NCBI GenBank assembly: GCA_034769895.1
Contig: CM068367.1
Coordinates: 114,808,573 to 114,872,572, forward strand
DNA from: Magicicada septendecula
Taxonomy: Eukaryota; Arthropoda; Insecta; Hemiptera; Cicadidae
Reading direction: 5' to 3'
DNA: 64,000 nt
Part shown: positions 53,884 through 64,000 of the stretch, one piece after another
Layout of the letters: every line of letters begins with the position of its first letter
How positions within the stretch are numbered: position 1 is the first letter of the stretch
Translations under genes and position numbers: made by a program
The notes under the pieces: model-generated
What the model was told of the DNA's origin: nothing
Databases searched by the model: none
Seen by the model: only the letters and a program-made list of their open reading frames with translations

Positions 53884-55992
53884 ATGGATCAGGAGGAAGC
53901 GAGTGGAAGTACGGCTCAGACTTCCACCGATTCGAGTGTAGAAGTAAATAATTTGGCGGAAAAGCTACAACTGGAAGTAGAACGTCGAAAACGAAAGCTC
54001 GAATATTGCCGAGAGTGGAAAAAGAAGCAAAAAGTACAGAAAATTGAGCAAGGTTTGGTCAAAACTCCACTAACTGAATCTGAACGTCTGCAACGAAAAC
54101 GAGAAAATCAAAAACGCTATCGAGAACGCAAGAAAGAAGCAAAGATGAAGAGCAATGAACGGGAAGGTTTGGTCAGAACTGCACTAACTGAATCTGAACG
54201 CCTGTAACGAAAACGCAAAAATGATAAACGGTATCGAGAACGTAAGAAAGAAGCAAAGATGATGAGCAATGAACAGGAAGAATGTGAAGAGAAGCAAGTG
54301 AGTAATTTAGCAAGATATATCGAAACGCACTTTTAAAATGACAATTTGAATGACTACTGCTTTGTTTGTGAACGAATTTGGTGGACTAAAAGCTTAAAAG
54401 ACGTTACTGGACACGTAGACGTTATAGAAATACTTAATAAACATGGTTATAATATTCTTGACAAATCCAAAGTATGCCACAATTGCTACAGATGCCTAAA
54501 GAAGAACAGGTTGCCACCTTATGCGACAATCATCGGCTTTAAGTACCCACAAATACCAGAGAATTTACCTGAACTAACGCCAATAGAGGAACGTTTAATA
54601 TCGCCGCGCCTTCCATTCATGCACATTCGTAACATATCATACTTTGCTGGCGCTAAACGTATAATTGGACAAGTCATAAACGTACCGATAAACCTTGATA
54701 CCACTACTCTGCAATTGCCTCGCATGTTGAATGACGATTTGGCGTTTAACGTTTGCCTTAAGAAGTACATAATCAATAAAAGTTCTTATATGCGACGACT
54801 GGTTTCTAAAAGTAAACTAAAGCTCTGGTTAAGACATCTGTTGACGATTAAGCTATTCAGATATTATTACATCACGATTAATGACAAGTTCTTCAATAAT
54901 GAGCCTGAAAATGAAAGCAGTGTGTCTAGTGAGGATGAAGACGAGGATCAAGAACGACAGCAAGTAGAATGGAAAGACTTATTGTGTCGCATAAATCAAT
55001 CTAATAGCAAAATAACAAGCATACAGCGAGATGTAATTGGCGAAGAGTACATCAGATTGCAGCAGCATACCTTATTCTGGTGTGAAGATTTGATTTTACA
55101 TCTAGCCCCTGTACAAAATAATCAACCATTATCGCTCGCATTCGATGAAGATGCAGAAGAGTTATAATTCCCAGAGATATATTATGGTGTGAAACGGCGG
55201 TTTACTTGTCGAGCCACACCATTCATGATAGCTATTAGCGAAATACGTAGACGGGATCGGAGAGGTGTAAAATCCGATCATATCTTGTATATGGCTGCTA
55301 AAGTGCTGCGTTTGAGAATCATAGCGAATGTAAACTTAGCGTTTCGAGCAAATAATAATCAAATTACCAGCGTATCAAGACGAGATCTGGAAGATACCGA
55401 GTTTGTTAAGAGCTTGCTGCTAAAAAATGAAGCGTTCATGAGAAACATACCGAACTCAATCCAATATTGGCATCAGCGTAAAGTGGAATTATTCAGTATG
55501 ATGCGACAATTAGAAAAACCTACAATATTTCTCACATTGAGCGCTTCAGAAATACATTGGCCTCATCTCTTAGAATCTATTTATCGCTTTCAAGAAGATA
55601 TACCAGTAGACGTGCCGATAGATCCAGCGATATTTGACGGCATGTCGAGCACAAATCGACCTGAATTGGTAAACAACGATCCAGTTTTGTGCTGCTTGTA
55701 TTTCGAGAAATTGGTGTCGACCTATATTAACGCGTTTAAAAAACCAAATGGCGTGTTCGGAGATCATTACTTAGTTGATTATTTCAAGCGCATCGAATTC
55801 CAACATAGAGGTAGCCCTCATTGTCATATGTTACTATGGTTAAATAATGCACCAACGTGTAAAAATATCACAGATAATGACGATTTAACCGCCATTACAT
55901 CGTTAATCGATCAAATAAGCACAGTCGGTAGTTCAAAATTGAAAAGCGAACAAAATTTACAGACGCATTGTGTTTTTCCCGAGTATAATTAA
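53884..55992 (+). pseudogene. Helitron Rep (HUH) protein, four in-frame stops, truncated
   Basis: Rolling-circle transposon initiator. One frame from ATG 53884 runs without frameshift through stops at 54205, 54334, 55165 and 55990. Order: acidic start; basic repeats (LQRKRENQKRYRERKKEAKM twice); a Cys-type zinc-binding segment (CFVC, then CHNCYRCLKKNRLPP) and a DUF6570-like region to about 54760; an acidic linker at 54900-54960; then the Helitron-like N domain (FLTLSASEIHWPHLL) and the nuclease motif KRIEFQHRGSPHCHMLLWL with the His-x-His at 55819-55827. The frame leaves recognisable Rep sequence at about 55970. The catalytic tyrosines and the Pif1-type helicase that should follow are missing. 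Confidence 0.85.
54052..54272 (+). repeat. 114-bp tandem repeat coding a 38-residue basic unit
   Basis: GGTTTGGTCA starts at 54052 and again at 54166; each unit encodes GLV-T-LTESERLQRKR-N-KRYRERKKEAKM. The unit resembles the basic repeats seen at the N-terminus of insect Helitron proteins (STPR-like). The second unit carries a CAA-to-TAA stop at 54205. Confidence 0.85.
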
Positions 55993-56022
55993 TGTTGTGA
56001 ATCAACAAACAAATTATCCATC

Positions 56023-56988
56023 ATGTCTTTAAGTCGTTTTGTTAGTGCTGATCAATCAGATGATGATGACGAACCTCGAGTATCAACTTCGATCGTCGAA
56101 CCATGTGAATATACGTTACGTCCTAATGATGGTAAAGATTCTTTCTTTACAGCAACAAATCTAAAAGATATCTATGATGATTTTACTAATACGTGCAAGG
56201 ATAAGATCTGTATTAGTACTGTCGACAAACTGAAAGAAACTCATCTTAAGTTGACGAAAAAAGCGATTGTTCGCCAGCATTTCGTTCAATTCCAATATAA
56301 GGAGGCGCCTCATCTACTGCTAACTACTAACGCGTACGGGTTGTTTATCAACGATTCTGAAAATTTCACCTCCAGAAACGTAATACAGGATTTAGATCAT
56401 CTTCAAGCCAAACATCGCGTGAATTTGTTGTTACCGACTGTCAAATATTGGTGGAATCAACAGAGCAAATAGTTGATGGAAGCGTTTATCGAAACGTTTG
56501 TTACCAATATGAAATGTATAGCCAATACATCTGCCTTTATTGATGCCGTTGACCGCTATAAATTGCATGATTTTGCAAAGGTAGTTCAGAATATGAAAGC
56601 AAAATTATTAACGGCCGATAAAATTGGTAAGAATGATCGAATTACGCCTGCAGTATTTGGAGTAAGATTGTGTAATTCGTTCGGAACACCAAGTAAAATT
56701 ACAGCGCCTTTGTATAAAATTAAGAACCAACAAACGTTAACTTGCGGCAAATGGAAGGAACTCAAGACTGCTGCTTATATGCATTCGGTTCTCTTATTGA
56801 AAGTTGCTGGTTTTAAGTTAACATCATCGGGGATCACTCTAGATATGTTCGTCGAGACGCTAGTCTTCGATACGTTTGAACGAATTGACAAGATTAATAA
56901 AGCAGGCCCTCTTAAAGTATTGTTGCGATTTACAATCCAAGAGGATGAGACGTCTTCGGAAAAGGAATGTGATGAACAGCCTGAATGA
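56023..56988 (+). pseudogene. Unrecognised ORF continuing the Helitron frame (one TAG)
   Basis: ATG 56023 to TGA 56988, 322 codons, interrupted once by TAG at 56470-56472; same frame as the Rep upstream, 30 bp after its last stop. It starts MSLSRFVSADQSDDDDEPRV, has a mid part KAIVRQHFVQFQYKEAPHLL and TVKYWWNQQSK before the stop, then MEAFIETFVTNMKCIANTSA, GKNDRITPAVFGVRLCNSFG and an acidic C-terminus. It is predicted soluble and I see no membrane segment. I recognise no family. It may be an accessory protein of this Helitron lineage, captured host sequence, or a fused second element. Codon use looks protein-like over its whole length. Confidence 0.6.
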
Positions 56989-57036
56989 AAAAGCGCACAA
57001 TCAACATGGATGATTGGTGAATGCGTGCGCGCTTAT
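56989..57036 (+). other. Imperfect hairpin after the unknown ORF
   Basis: AAGCGCACAATCA (about 56990) pairs with TGATT and GTGCGCGCTT (up to about 57034), with unpaired GGTGAATGC. It is placed where a Helitron 3' hairpin could be, but no CTRR end follows closely, so it may equally be chance. Confidence 0.35.
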
Positions 57037-57599
57037 GAATGCGACTACATTTAAAATATAATATGTACATTGGTAAATGAAGAAAAATAAATATATATAT
57101 AATTTTTAGGTTCATTGAAGCATTTTCAATGCCCTTCTCTTTGTGCAATGCCTGTAAATTGTTTTAGAAGTGGTTTATTTTTTTTACTTCTACTACGACA
57201 ATGCGGGCTACGGCTTGCACGTACCTGGTGAGTTCTATAATATCTTAGAAGACCAGTTTACCTAGAAACGAGAAAGCAATTTTTACGAAGTTTAATTTGG
57301 TGTTTTTGTACTACCTTCTACAGAAATCTCGACTTTAAGGAAAATCTTGAGTCCTTTGAGATGTGATATTAGATACCATTAGACTCCAGTAGTAGATGCT
57401 GTAGCCCAGTAGATACCGTGGTCAGAGAGAGTACCGATTAAGGAAGTTCAACAAGAGTAGGATAAAAGAGGAAATTGCTGAACACAATTGTGGAAATAAG
57501 AAGTAACACTATTGGTAATTTATTGGGACACTTCAGCTGGTTCGCTACCTTTCTTTTTGGAGTGGTGTAGTTTTTGAGGTAACAACAAGACAAAACTAT
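57037..57599. other. Gap, nothing recognised
   Basis: No supported gene. Confidence 0.45.
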
Positions 57600-57766
57600 A
57601 GAAACGTGGTCAAGGAAAGAAGAAAATGTAAGGAAAAGAGATTAGCTCTGAAAAGACAGAAATTGCAGGCACACAAACCAGTGGCCTGCAGCAGCAGAAG
57701 AAGAAGAAGAAGAAGAAGAAGAAGAAGAAGAAGAAGAAGAAGAAGAAGAAGAAGAAGAAGAAGAAA
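57600..57766 (+). pseudogene. Possible LINE 3' end with a (GAA)n tail
   Basis: Just before a GAA tract (57694-57766) one frame reads KDRNCRHTNQWPAAAEEEE, reminiscent of the DR-WR ending of LINE proteins running into a simple-repeat tail, as at 11563-11970. The coding evidence is short. The microsatellite itself is certain. Confidence 0.4.
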
Positions 57767-58650
57767 GTACTATAACTAGTATTACATAGTAACCGACAGC
57801 GTTTTCCTGACTCAGATTACCATAAGACTGAAGGAATTGTCACGCAGTCTTTATCCTTTTTTTAACTGTTATATTAGCATTGTTTCTTAATCTTACTGTA
57901 TTACACATAATTGTGTAGCTTTCTTCGCGTAATTCTCTTCATTTCATTTCATTTCGTTTCCATGATCTTAGAATTTTAAATATTTCATTATAAATATCAT
58001 GGTCATTACCTTTGTTGTCCATAGTTTGAATACTAGGCAGAATTCATTGTCATTACTTTTTATTTTTGTATTTTTCTAAGCTCATAGAGATAGATGCCTT
58101 GCTACTGAGGTTGATGAGTCGCCTTTTTTGTATAACCTGTTTAGTTGGCCTACGTAATTATAACTGACAGAATAGGCTACTAGCAACTGAGAAGAGCAAA
58201 TACCACAAAACTTACAAAATGTTCTGTGATATTTCTTTCGCTACTTCTACAGCCTTCTCTCAAACAGAGAAAGCTGCAACATTTTAGTTTTCATCTTATT
58301 GAGCGAACATGTAATTAGGTTTACAAGTGTCATTTCAGTATAAAACTGTGTTGTCATTTACAGTATAACAGTCTGAAAACTAATCATTCTTTCAAAAAAT
58401 GCATAAAATACAAATTTATTCAAAAATTGTTAAATAAAATATGAAAATAAAACACTCGACGTAAAATTATAGCCAAATAGAATGGCATGTAATAAAGATT
58501 GTTTACAAGTAATTTGACGCTTGTCACACAGGTATTATTAAATTATCCACCACATAAATTAACATAAAAGTTTGTATTATTAAAGCAGCGATTGGTTATA
58601 AAAAACGAGAAAGTGAAATAAAGAAGAAAGCAAAGAAAAACGAAAGAAAA
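57767..58650. other. AT-rich gap, nothing recognised
   Basis: No supported feature. Confidence 0.5.
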
Positions 58651-58706
58651 AAGAAGAAGAAGAAGAAGAAGAAGAAGAAGAAGAAGAAGAAGAAGAAGAA
58701 GAAGAA
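58651..58706 (+). repeat. (GAA)n microsatellite
   Basis: About 18 GAA units in a purine-rich stretch that begins near 58605. Confidence 0.97.
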
Positions 58707-58993
58707 AAAAAAGAGGAGTACCTAGATAAAACAAATCAAAGAAGTATACGCGTATATGTGTTGTTCAAGAGATATTTTAATAATACATGCCCCACAAGCA
58801 AGTATAAACGAACCAGCGTTTACTGGCTGAGATATGTTACCTCGTTAAAAGACTGAATTTAATGGCACAGAGTCAAGAAAAGTTTTGATCTACATTTCTT
58901 TTTCCGTTTTTAAAACACACGTTACTTGCTACAAGTTTATTTCCCCTCACCAGGTACAGGCTCTATGTATTTAACCAGACTTCGTCACAGACG

Positions 58994-58995
<2 letters not shown>
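58707..58995. other. Gap, nothing recognised
   Basis: No supported feature. Confidence 0.5.

Positions 58996-59054
<59 letters not shown>
58996..59054 (+). repeat. (AC)n microsatellite
   Basis: About 29 AC units, uninterrupted. Confidence 0.97.
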
Positions 59055-59057
<3 letters not shown>

Positions 59058-61320
59058 GACACATTCATACCGTCCTTGTTTAAAAATTACAGCTGTTAGT
59101 TGTATTTGACCTTCTTAGGAATTATACATAAGAATACCTAATCGTATGCAGATTGTTATTACTTCATGATCTAATTCTTCAGTGTATGCTTATCAAAATT
59201 TTAGTGTATGTCGCATACTCCTAAAATGTTAAAAAATGTTAGTATTTTCAAGGCGCTTTCATTAACTGGTTAAGGGTCTATGTAAATCGTTGTACATCTG
59301 TTAAGAATTCTGTTCTATATCAACATAAGTTCTATTCTATTTTTGTTATTAAGTGTCAGATTTATCTTCATTTGTTACTCATTGTAACTAGTATCAGCTT
59401 TTTATTCGACACGTTACTTCGCCGGGATCTCATAATAACCACTGCACTGTGGTAGAAAGCTGAGCTATAGATTATATATAAGTATTAATGGAATCTGTAA
59501 TTGTTTCTTGTGATTGGTACTCTATTTGGAACAGAACATTTATAATATCTGCTGATAATTCATGCATTTCTTTCCCGAAACTTTCTGATAGTTCATACTT
59601 ATAAATTGTATGACACTAATGACTTCATATTAATAATACGAATAATTTACTGACTTATTAAGAAAGTGTTAAATAACACCAGCATAATAGTCAATAACAA
59701 AATTTCCTGTAGCATATACGGAAAGCTCACACTATATAACCTATCATAACAGAACAATTTCTCCAACCATCATAATACGCAAATCGTTATTCACTACTTT
59801 GAAGGATGCAAATAATTCCACTTAATCCAAAAATAGAAATAAGAACAAAAAATCGTGTGCCAAATGACAAATAAAATGGTTATAACATAAAGACAAAAAG
59901 ACAAAACAACGCAGAACAAAAAAAAAGACATAGTGTATAATATTATCCTAACACAATTAAACATTACAGCTTTCAATCCGAATTAACCTGTATAAACATA
60001 TACCAAAAATCACATAGATACATTTTTTTAAACCCCCTTACAAGTAAAACATTTAAAAAAATACAAAACAGGCATAAATCATCTAAATCATTTAATAGAC
60101 CGACTAAGTAAAAACGCTGTAGACCTTTATTGAATAGCATGCCCGAAATGAATCAAATTTACCAGACTGTGAAAACAAGTAATAAGGCCTATTGATACTT
60201 TAAACACAGTAGAGATAAGCGAACAATATTAAGAGACTTATAGTATCGCATGCTAGCAATAGAAAACGACAAATGTTTCATATATAAAATGGAAAATTAA
60301 ATAAATCAGTAGCAAAAAGTCAAAAAACAGACATCGTGTAAGAGCTGTACATATACAAAAATCACCAAAACGAGACTAATTTCTAAACAAATAATAATAA
60401 ACTCTAAAAACAATACTATAGTGTATTCGAAGCTATAATAGGTTAACAATTTAATAGTACTAAACACACATACACGTACGAACCATACTTACAGCAACAG
60501 TGAAGCACAGGCGCTAAGAAGAATGAAAACAAAGTTTGCCAAGCACTGAGGAAGGGGATACAAAAGCGGTCTGCAGAATTAATGTAAGGTCTTTGAAAAG
60601 CGATTTTAAAATAATATAATAATTTTATGCAAGAAATGTGAAAGAAAGAGTACTAAAAATTTATTTGTGTGTGTGTGTCTGTGTGTGTATTTGTTAACAC
60701 AGATTTTTATTAAAATATGTCCATCGATGTCTACAACATTAACACCCTGGAAATCGAAATCTAGGGGAAGATTATACTTCAGCCAGTAAAAACAAAGAAC
60801 AATTTACACCGCATTGTTTGTAAATATGTTTGTGCAGAATGTGAATAACTCATGTGTATCAAAACTTGATTTATCAAACCCTGGGGCGTAGTTTTCATCT
60901 ATCATAAATATATTATTTTCCTAGTTTAAATTAAATTACAGTATGACTTCCTATACGTGCACAAATAAAACCTAAGGCTACAATTTTACGGGGCGCTGTT
61001 ACATAAAACAAGATAGTTTAAAACAAGTAAAGAGAATTTATTATATTTCTTAGAATTTGCAATCTCTTGCGTGAGTGTTGTGCACCGCCTTTCAGAGGGG
61101 CGGAGAGGAGACGAGCAATTCTGTTCATCTGTGCTGAATAAACTGCACAACAAAATAATAACATTTACTCTTCGTATAAATTATTTGTTAATTTTCAGGA
61201 TAAATAAGTTCTGTAAACAACATAAATAACCTTTTCCGCCTTTATTGTATCCGCTAATAGGCCTACACATCACCCGTTTGACCTGTGATACATAGCATTT
61301 GTATTTTCTGCAACTAGATT
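59055..61320. other. AT-rich gap, nothing recognised
   Basis: More than 2 kb of A-rich DNA with no supported gene; small (TG)n at about 60665-60690. Confidence 0.5.
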
Positions 61321-64000
61321 AAAATAATTTCGTAAAGTCATATTAAGTTTATAAATAAATCTTTTGATACCAATAATATTGTCTTGTCCAATAAAATTGT
61401 TCTATTTATTATAGATATGGTAGTTGTAACAATACCAATTCTGATGGGTTTGAGTTTCGGTGTTACAACAATTTATGATATAACTTGGTAAAAAAATTTT
61501 GTTTGGAAATAAAAATTTGTATTTATTTATTTATTAATTTTTATATATTTATGTATTTATTTGTTCTTAATTCCTTGAATTATTAATTTAGTTAATTTAT
61601 TATGTTCGAATAACAAGAATTGTTTTTCCGCGTTAACTAGATTATAAAATGTAATAATCGATTAGTGGTCTTCCGTTATTCAATGAGTGTACTCCTTCAA
61701 TGATGTTATTCTCTTCTTTTCTTGGAGTCCAGGTGTCTAATATTATCTGAAATTCTTCTATCTCTATGTTTACTAATAAATAAAACTCAAAATTATAATA
61801 TTCAATGAATTTATTAATGTTATAGAGTCTAATCGATTTTGAATCGATCTGCTAATCGACAGCTCGGAAACTCATATCTCAGGGCAATTGATTTCGTTAT
61901 GTAAATTATTAATATTAAATTACAGGTTCTTTTAGCTGTTATTTAAATAGTCAGAGAAAGGGCAAACTGAAAAGTACAACACTTACAATAAAAAATTCTT
62001 AATAATAAAATAGAAATAATAATTAATATACAAATGTTAGTAATATTTAATTTTTTCGAACCAACTGCTCTGCATTGTCTGGCGTCATCTCAGCTGATGC
62101 TTGGAGTCTAGTTGTCAAAATAGCCGCCCCCGTGCTGCGTATGTACGAAGTCTTCACAACGGAATTTCTTCAAATAAATGTTTATTCTCTAGGTGTTCCT
62201 CATCCAAGTAGTAGTGATTAATTTTTCTTCGTAACAGTGTAATTATCCTGGATTAGTGGTCAGTTATTCGGCTCGGCAATCAGTGTTCAAATGTGTTCTT
62301 GTTCCATATAGTTCATAAGGTTTACAATGGCAAATTCCGTATCGATAAAATTCTGAATCAACGTTTATATGTTCTAATATCTGGGTTTCGCCTTCCAATC
62401 TTCATAAATAGCTTAATCTGGTTTATTCCATTTGAACTCGGTGTTGACGACTATTATTTTCAAATTTTCTGTTTTATTTTTATATTTTTAGTTCATATCC
62501 AAAATTTGTATTCTATCTTTTTAAATAATTAATTTGTGTGAGATCGTTCCGATGTATGCATCTCAACATTTAACAATCAACTAACTCTCTTTCTTCTTCA
62601 TGCAAAAGGTCCTGGCTGATTTAATATTAAATTGACATTTTTTTAATCATCTGGCATTTCCGCTTCAATGATATGTTGAACTAAAATAATTGACTTTTAC
62701 ATTATATGATTAATTACATTTTGCTTATTACTTATTCTTATTAAATACTAATTACATAATCAATTTCCTTATTTAATTCTCCGTTATTTAATACCACACA
62801 TAATATACTTTATAGTATTTTTTAACTCAAAAAGTCATATTTACAGTATATTTGAATGTAGGCTTTAAACTGTACTTCCTGTCACATTAAATGGTTTACA
62901 ATTTCTGTTAGATTCTAATTAACATTGAACAAGATCATTGATTGACTTGTTATAGGTTGATTTCTTTAATTCTCAGTAATTTTATGATTTGGTTAAATAA
63001 TTTGAATATTATCTTAAATTTAGGTTTTTCCTTAGATTACAGTGTTATTACACTTCCATTTTTTTCTAATAATATTTTATACATTCCTTCAATACCTTTA
63101 CAAAGTATTGTTACAGTTATAATACACAGTTATTGATTTACACTAAACAGTTTTCATCTATTTAATTAATTTCATTAACTTATTTACTAATTATAAAGTC
63201 GGTGATATTTACCATTTGGCCTACATTTTATGTTAGTTCAAATACAATGTTTATTATTATTTCAGCTTGCTAATACCCTCTCTGACATACAATTCTTATA
63301 ACATCTTAACTAAATTACCCTTATTTAATTACAGTAATGTTTATTATTAATTGGTATCCTTAAAACATAATAAATATATTCTATAACAAAAAAATAGACT
63401 CAATCTCAAACATTCAAGTCTTGAGTTCAATGAACTGTTAACGTCAACACAACACAACTGTTTTTTCATTTAAATTATTTATTAAAATTAAATTTTATGC
63501 AGTCCTTTGCTGTTTTTGGTTTTAGTTTAGGGATTTCCCCTTGTTCACTTCACTATTTATTGCATACTCTTATAGTATTTTTTGACATTTTATCTGGTAT
63601 TGTATGATAAAGAATATCACTTATATGAGATCATCAGGATTTGCTTTTCATTATAAAAATAAATTGCACTGGTACATTTTTAATTTTATATCTAGAACCT
63701 TTACTTACACATACTTTACATTTACTCTTAGTTTATTGCATTGTACTTTTCTTATTTATTTTCATCTTTTTTGGGGGTTTCTAATTTTATAATATGTTTT
63801 TTTTTCAAAAGTTGTCCTTTTATTATAGAGGTTTGTTTATCCTGGGTATTTCCTGACCTGCTCCTATACTACCTGGGTATAATTACTTTATACATTGGAC
63901 TATCATTATTTTCCTATAACTTATTATATATTGCATGGTTGGTTTTAATTTATTTTATCTCTTCGAACTATGAATTCACTTTACTGTGGTCCTTGATTAA
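61321..64000 (-). other. T-rich stretch, possibly part of another long LTR
   Basis: Base bias (T-rich on plus) and texture match LTRs D, A, B and C. GTTGTCAAAATAGCCGCC at about 62116 resembles GTTGTCAAGATGGCGGCTC at 39341 in element A. No terminus, primer site or coding frame could be found, and the window ends inside it. Confidence 0.3.

Noticed and set aside
53616-53951. 111-codon ORF before the Helitron frame
   Set aside because: It overlaps the start of the Rep frame in another phase and has no motif.
56989-57036. Helitron 3' terminus
   Set aside because: A hairpin is present but no CTRR end follows it within the expected distance, so I do not define an end.

Overview
The window looks like a transposon-dense stretch of a large, AT-rich insect (arthropod) genome. 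I see no convincing host gene, no spliced gene model and no tRNA or rRNA gene. The insect assignment rests on the transposon families: IS630-Tc1-mariner transposases of the kind carrying a DUF4817-like N-terminus, an insect-style Helitron Rep with a DUF6570-like region, and LTR elements whose primer binding site matches the 3' end of insect tRNA-Lys. I cannot name the species.

Layout. 1-26 kb: at least ten 5'-truncated non-LTR (LINE) reverse-transcriptase fragments of several families on both strands, mostly just the C-terminus, several ending in a simple-repeat tail. Among them lie two well-preserved mariner-type DNA transposons with clear TIRs and TA target duplications (2428-3583, nested inside a LINE; 8278-9577), a 192-bp hairpin repeat, and two dispersed repeats that recur later in the window. 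26-50 kb: a cluster of LTR retroelements inserted into TA-repeat tracts. Element D (26141-33117, minus) has a long gag and tandem tRNA-Lys primer-site cassettes. Elements C (35818-38189), A (38216-41014) and B (47780-49790) look like LTR-only or strongly deleted copies in the same orientation. Element E (41023-47757, plus) is nearly intact, with 2.0-kb LTRs that differ at only a few bases, but its internal part codes for Gag only. C, A, E and B sit one after another, separated only by short TA-rich spacers. 50-64 kb: a decayed transposase scrap, a Helitron Rep reading frame with five in-frame stops but no frameshift (53884-55992) that runs in the same frame into an unrecognised ORF (56023-56988), several microsatellites, and AT-rich sequence with nothing I can identify.

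Most notable observations: (1) LTR ends plus tRNA-Lys-like primer binding sites occur as repeated cassettes in D, A and E and as single internal copies in B and C, so primer sites appear to become part of LTRs; (2) element E keeps a canonical, in-register A AAA AAC slippery heptamer with a downstream GC-rich hairpin at the end of gag, although no protease, RT or integrase follows, only a 127-codon -1-frame extension of unknown function; (3) an unknown 322-codon ORF continues the Helitron frame where the tyrosine and helicase parts of RepHel would be expected. All family calls are from reading motifs by eye; no database search was possible.
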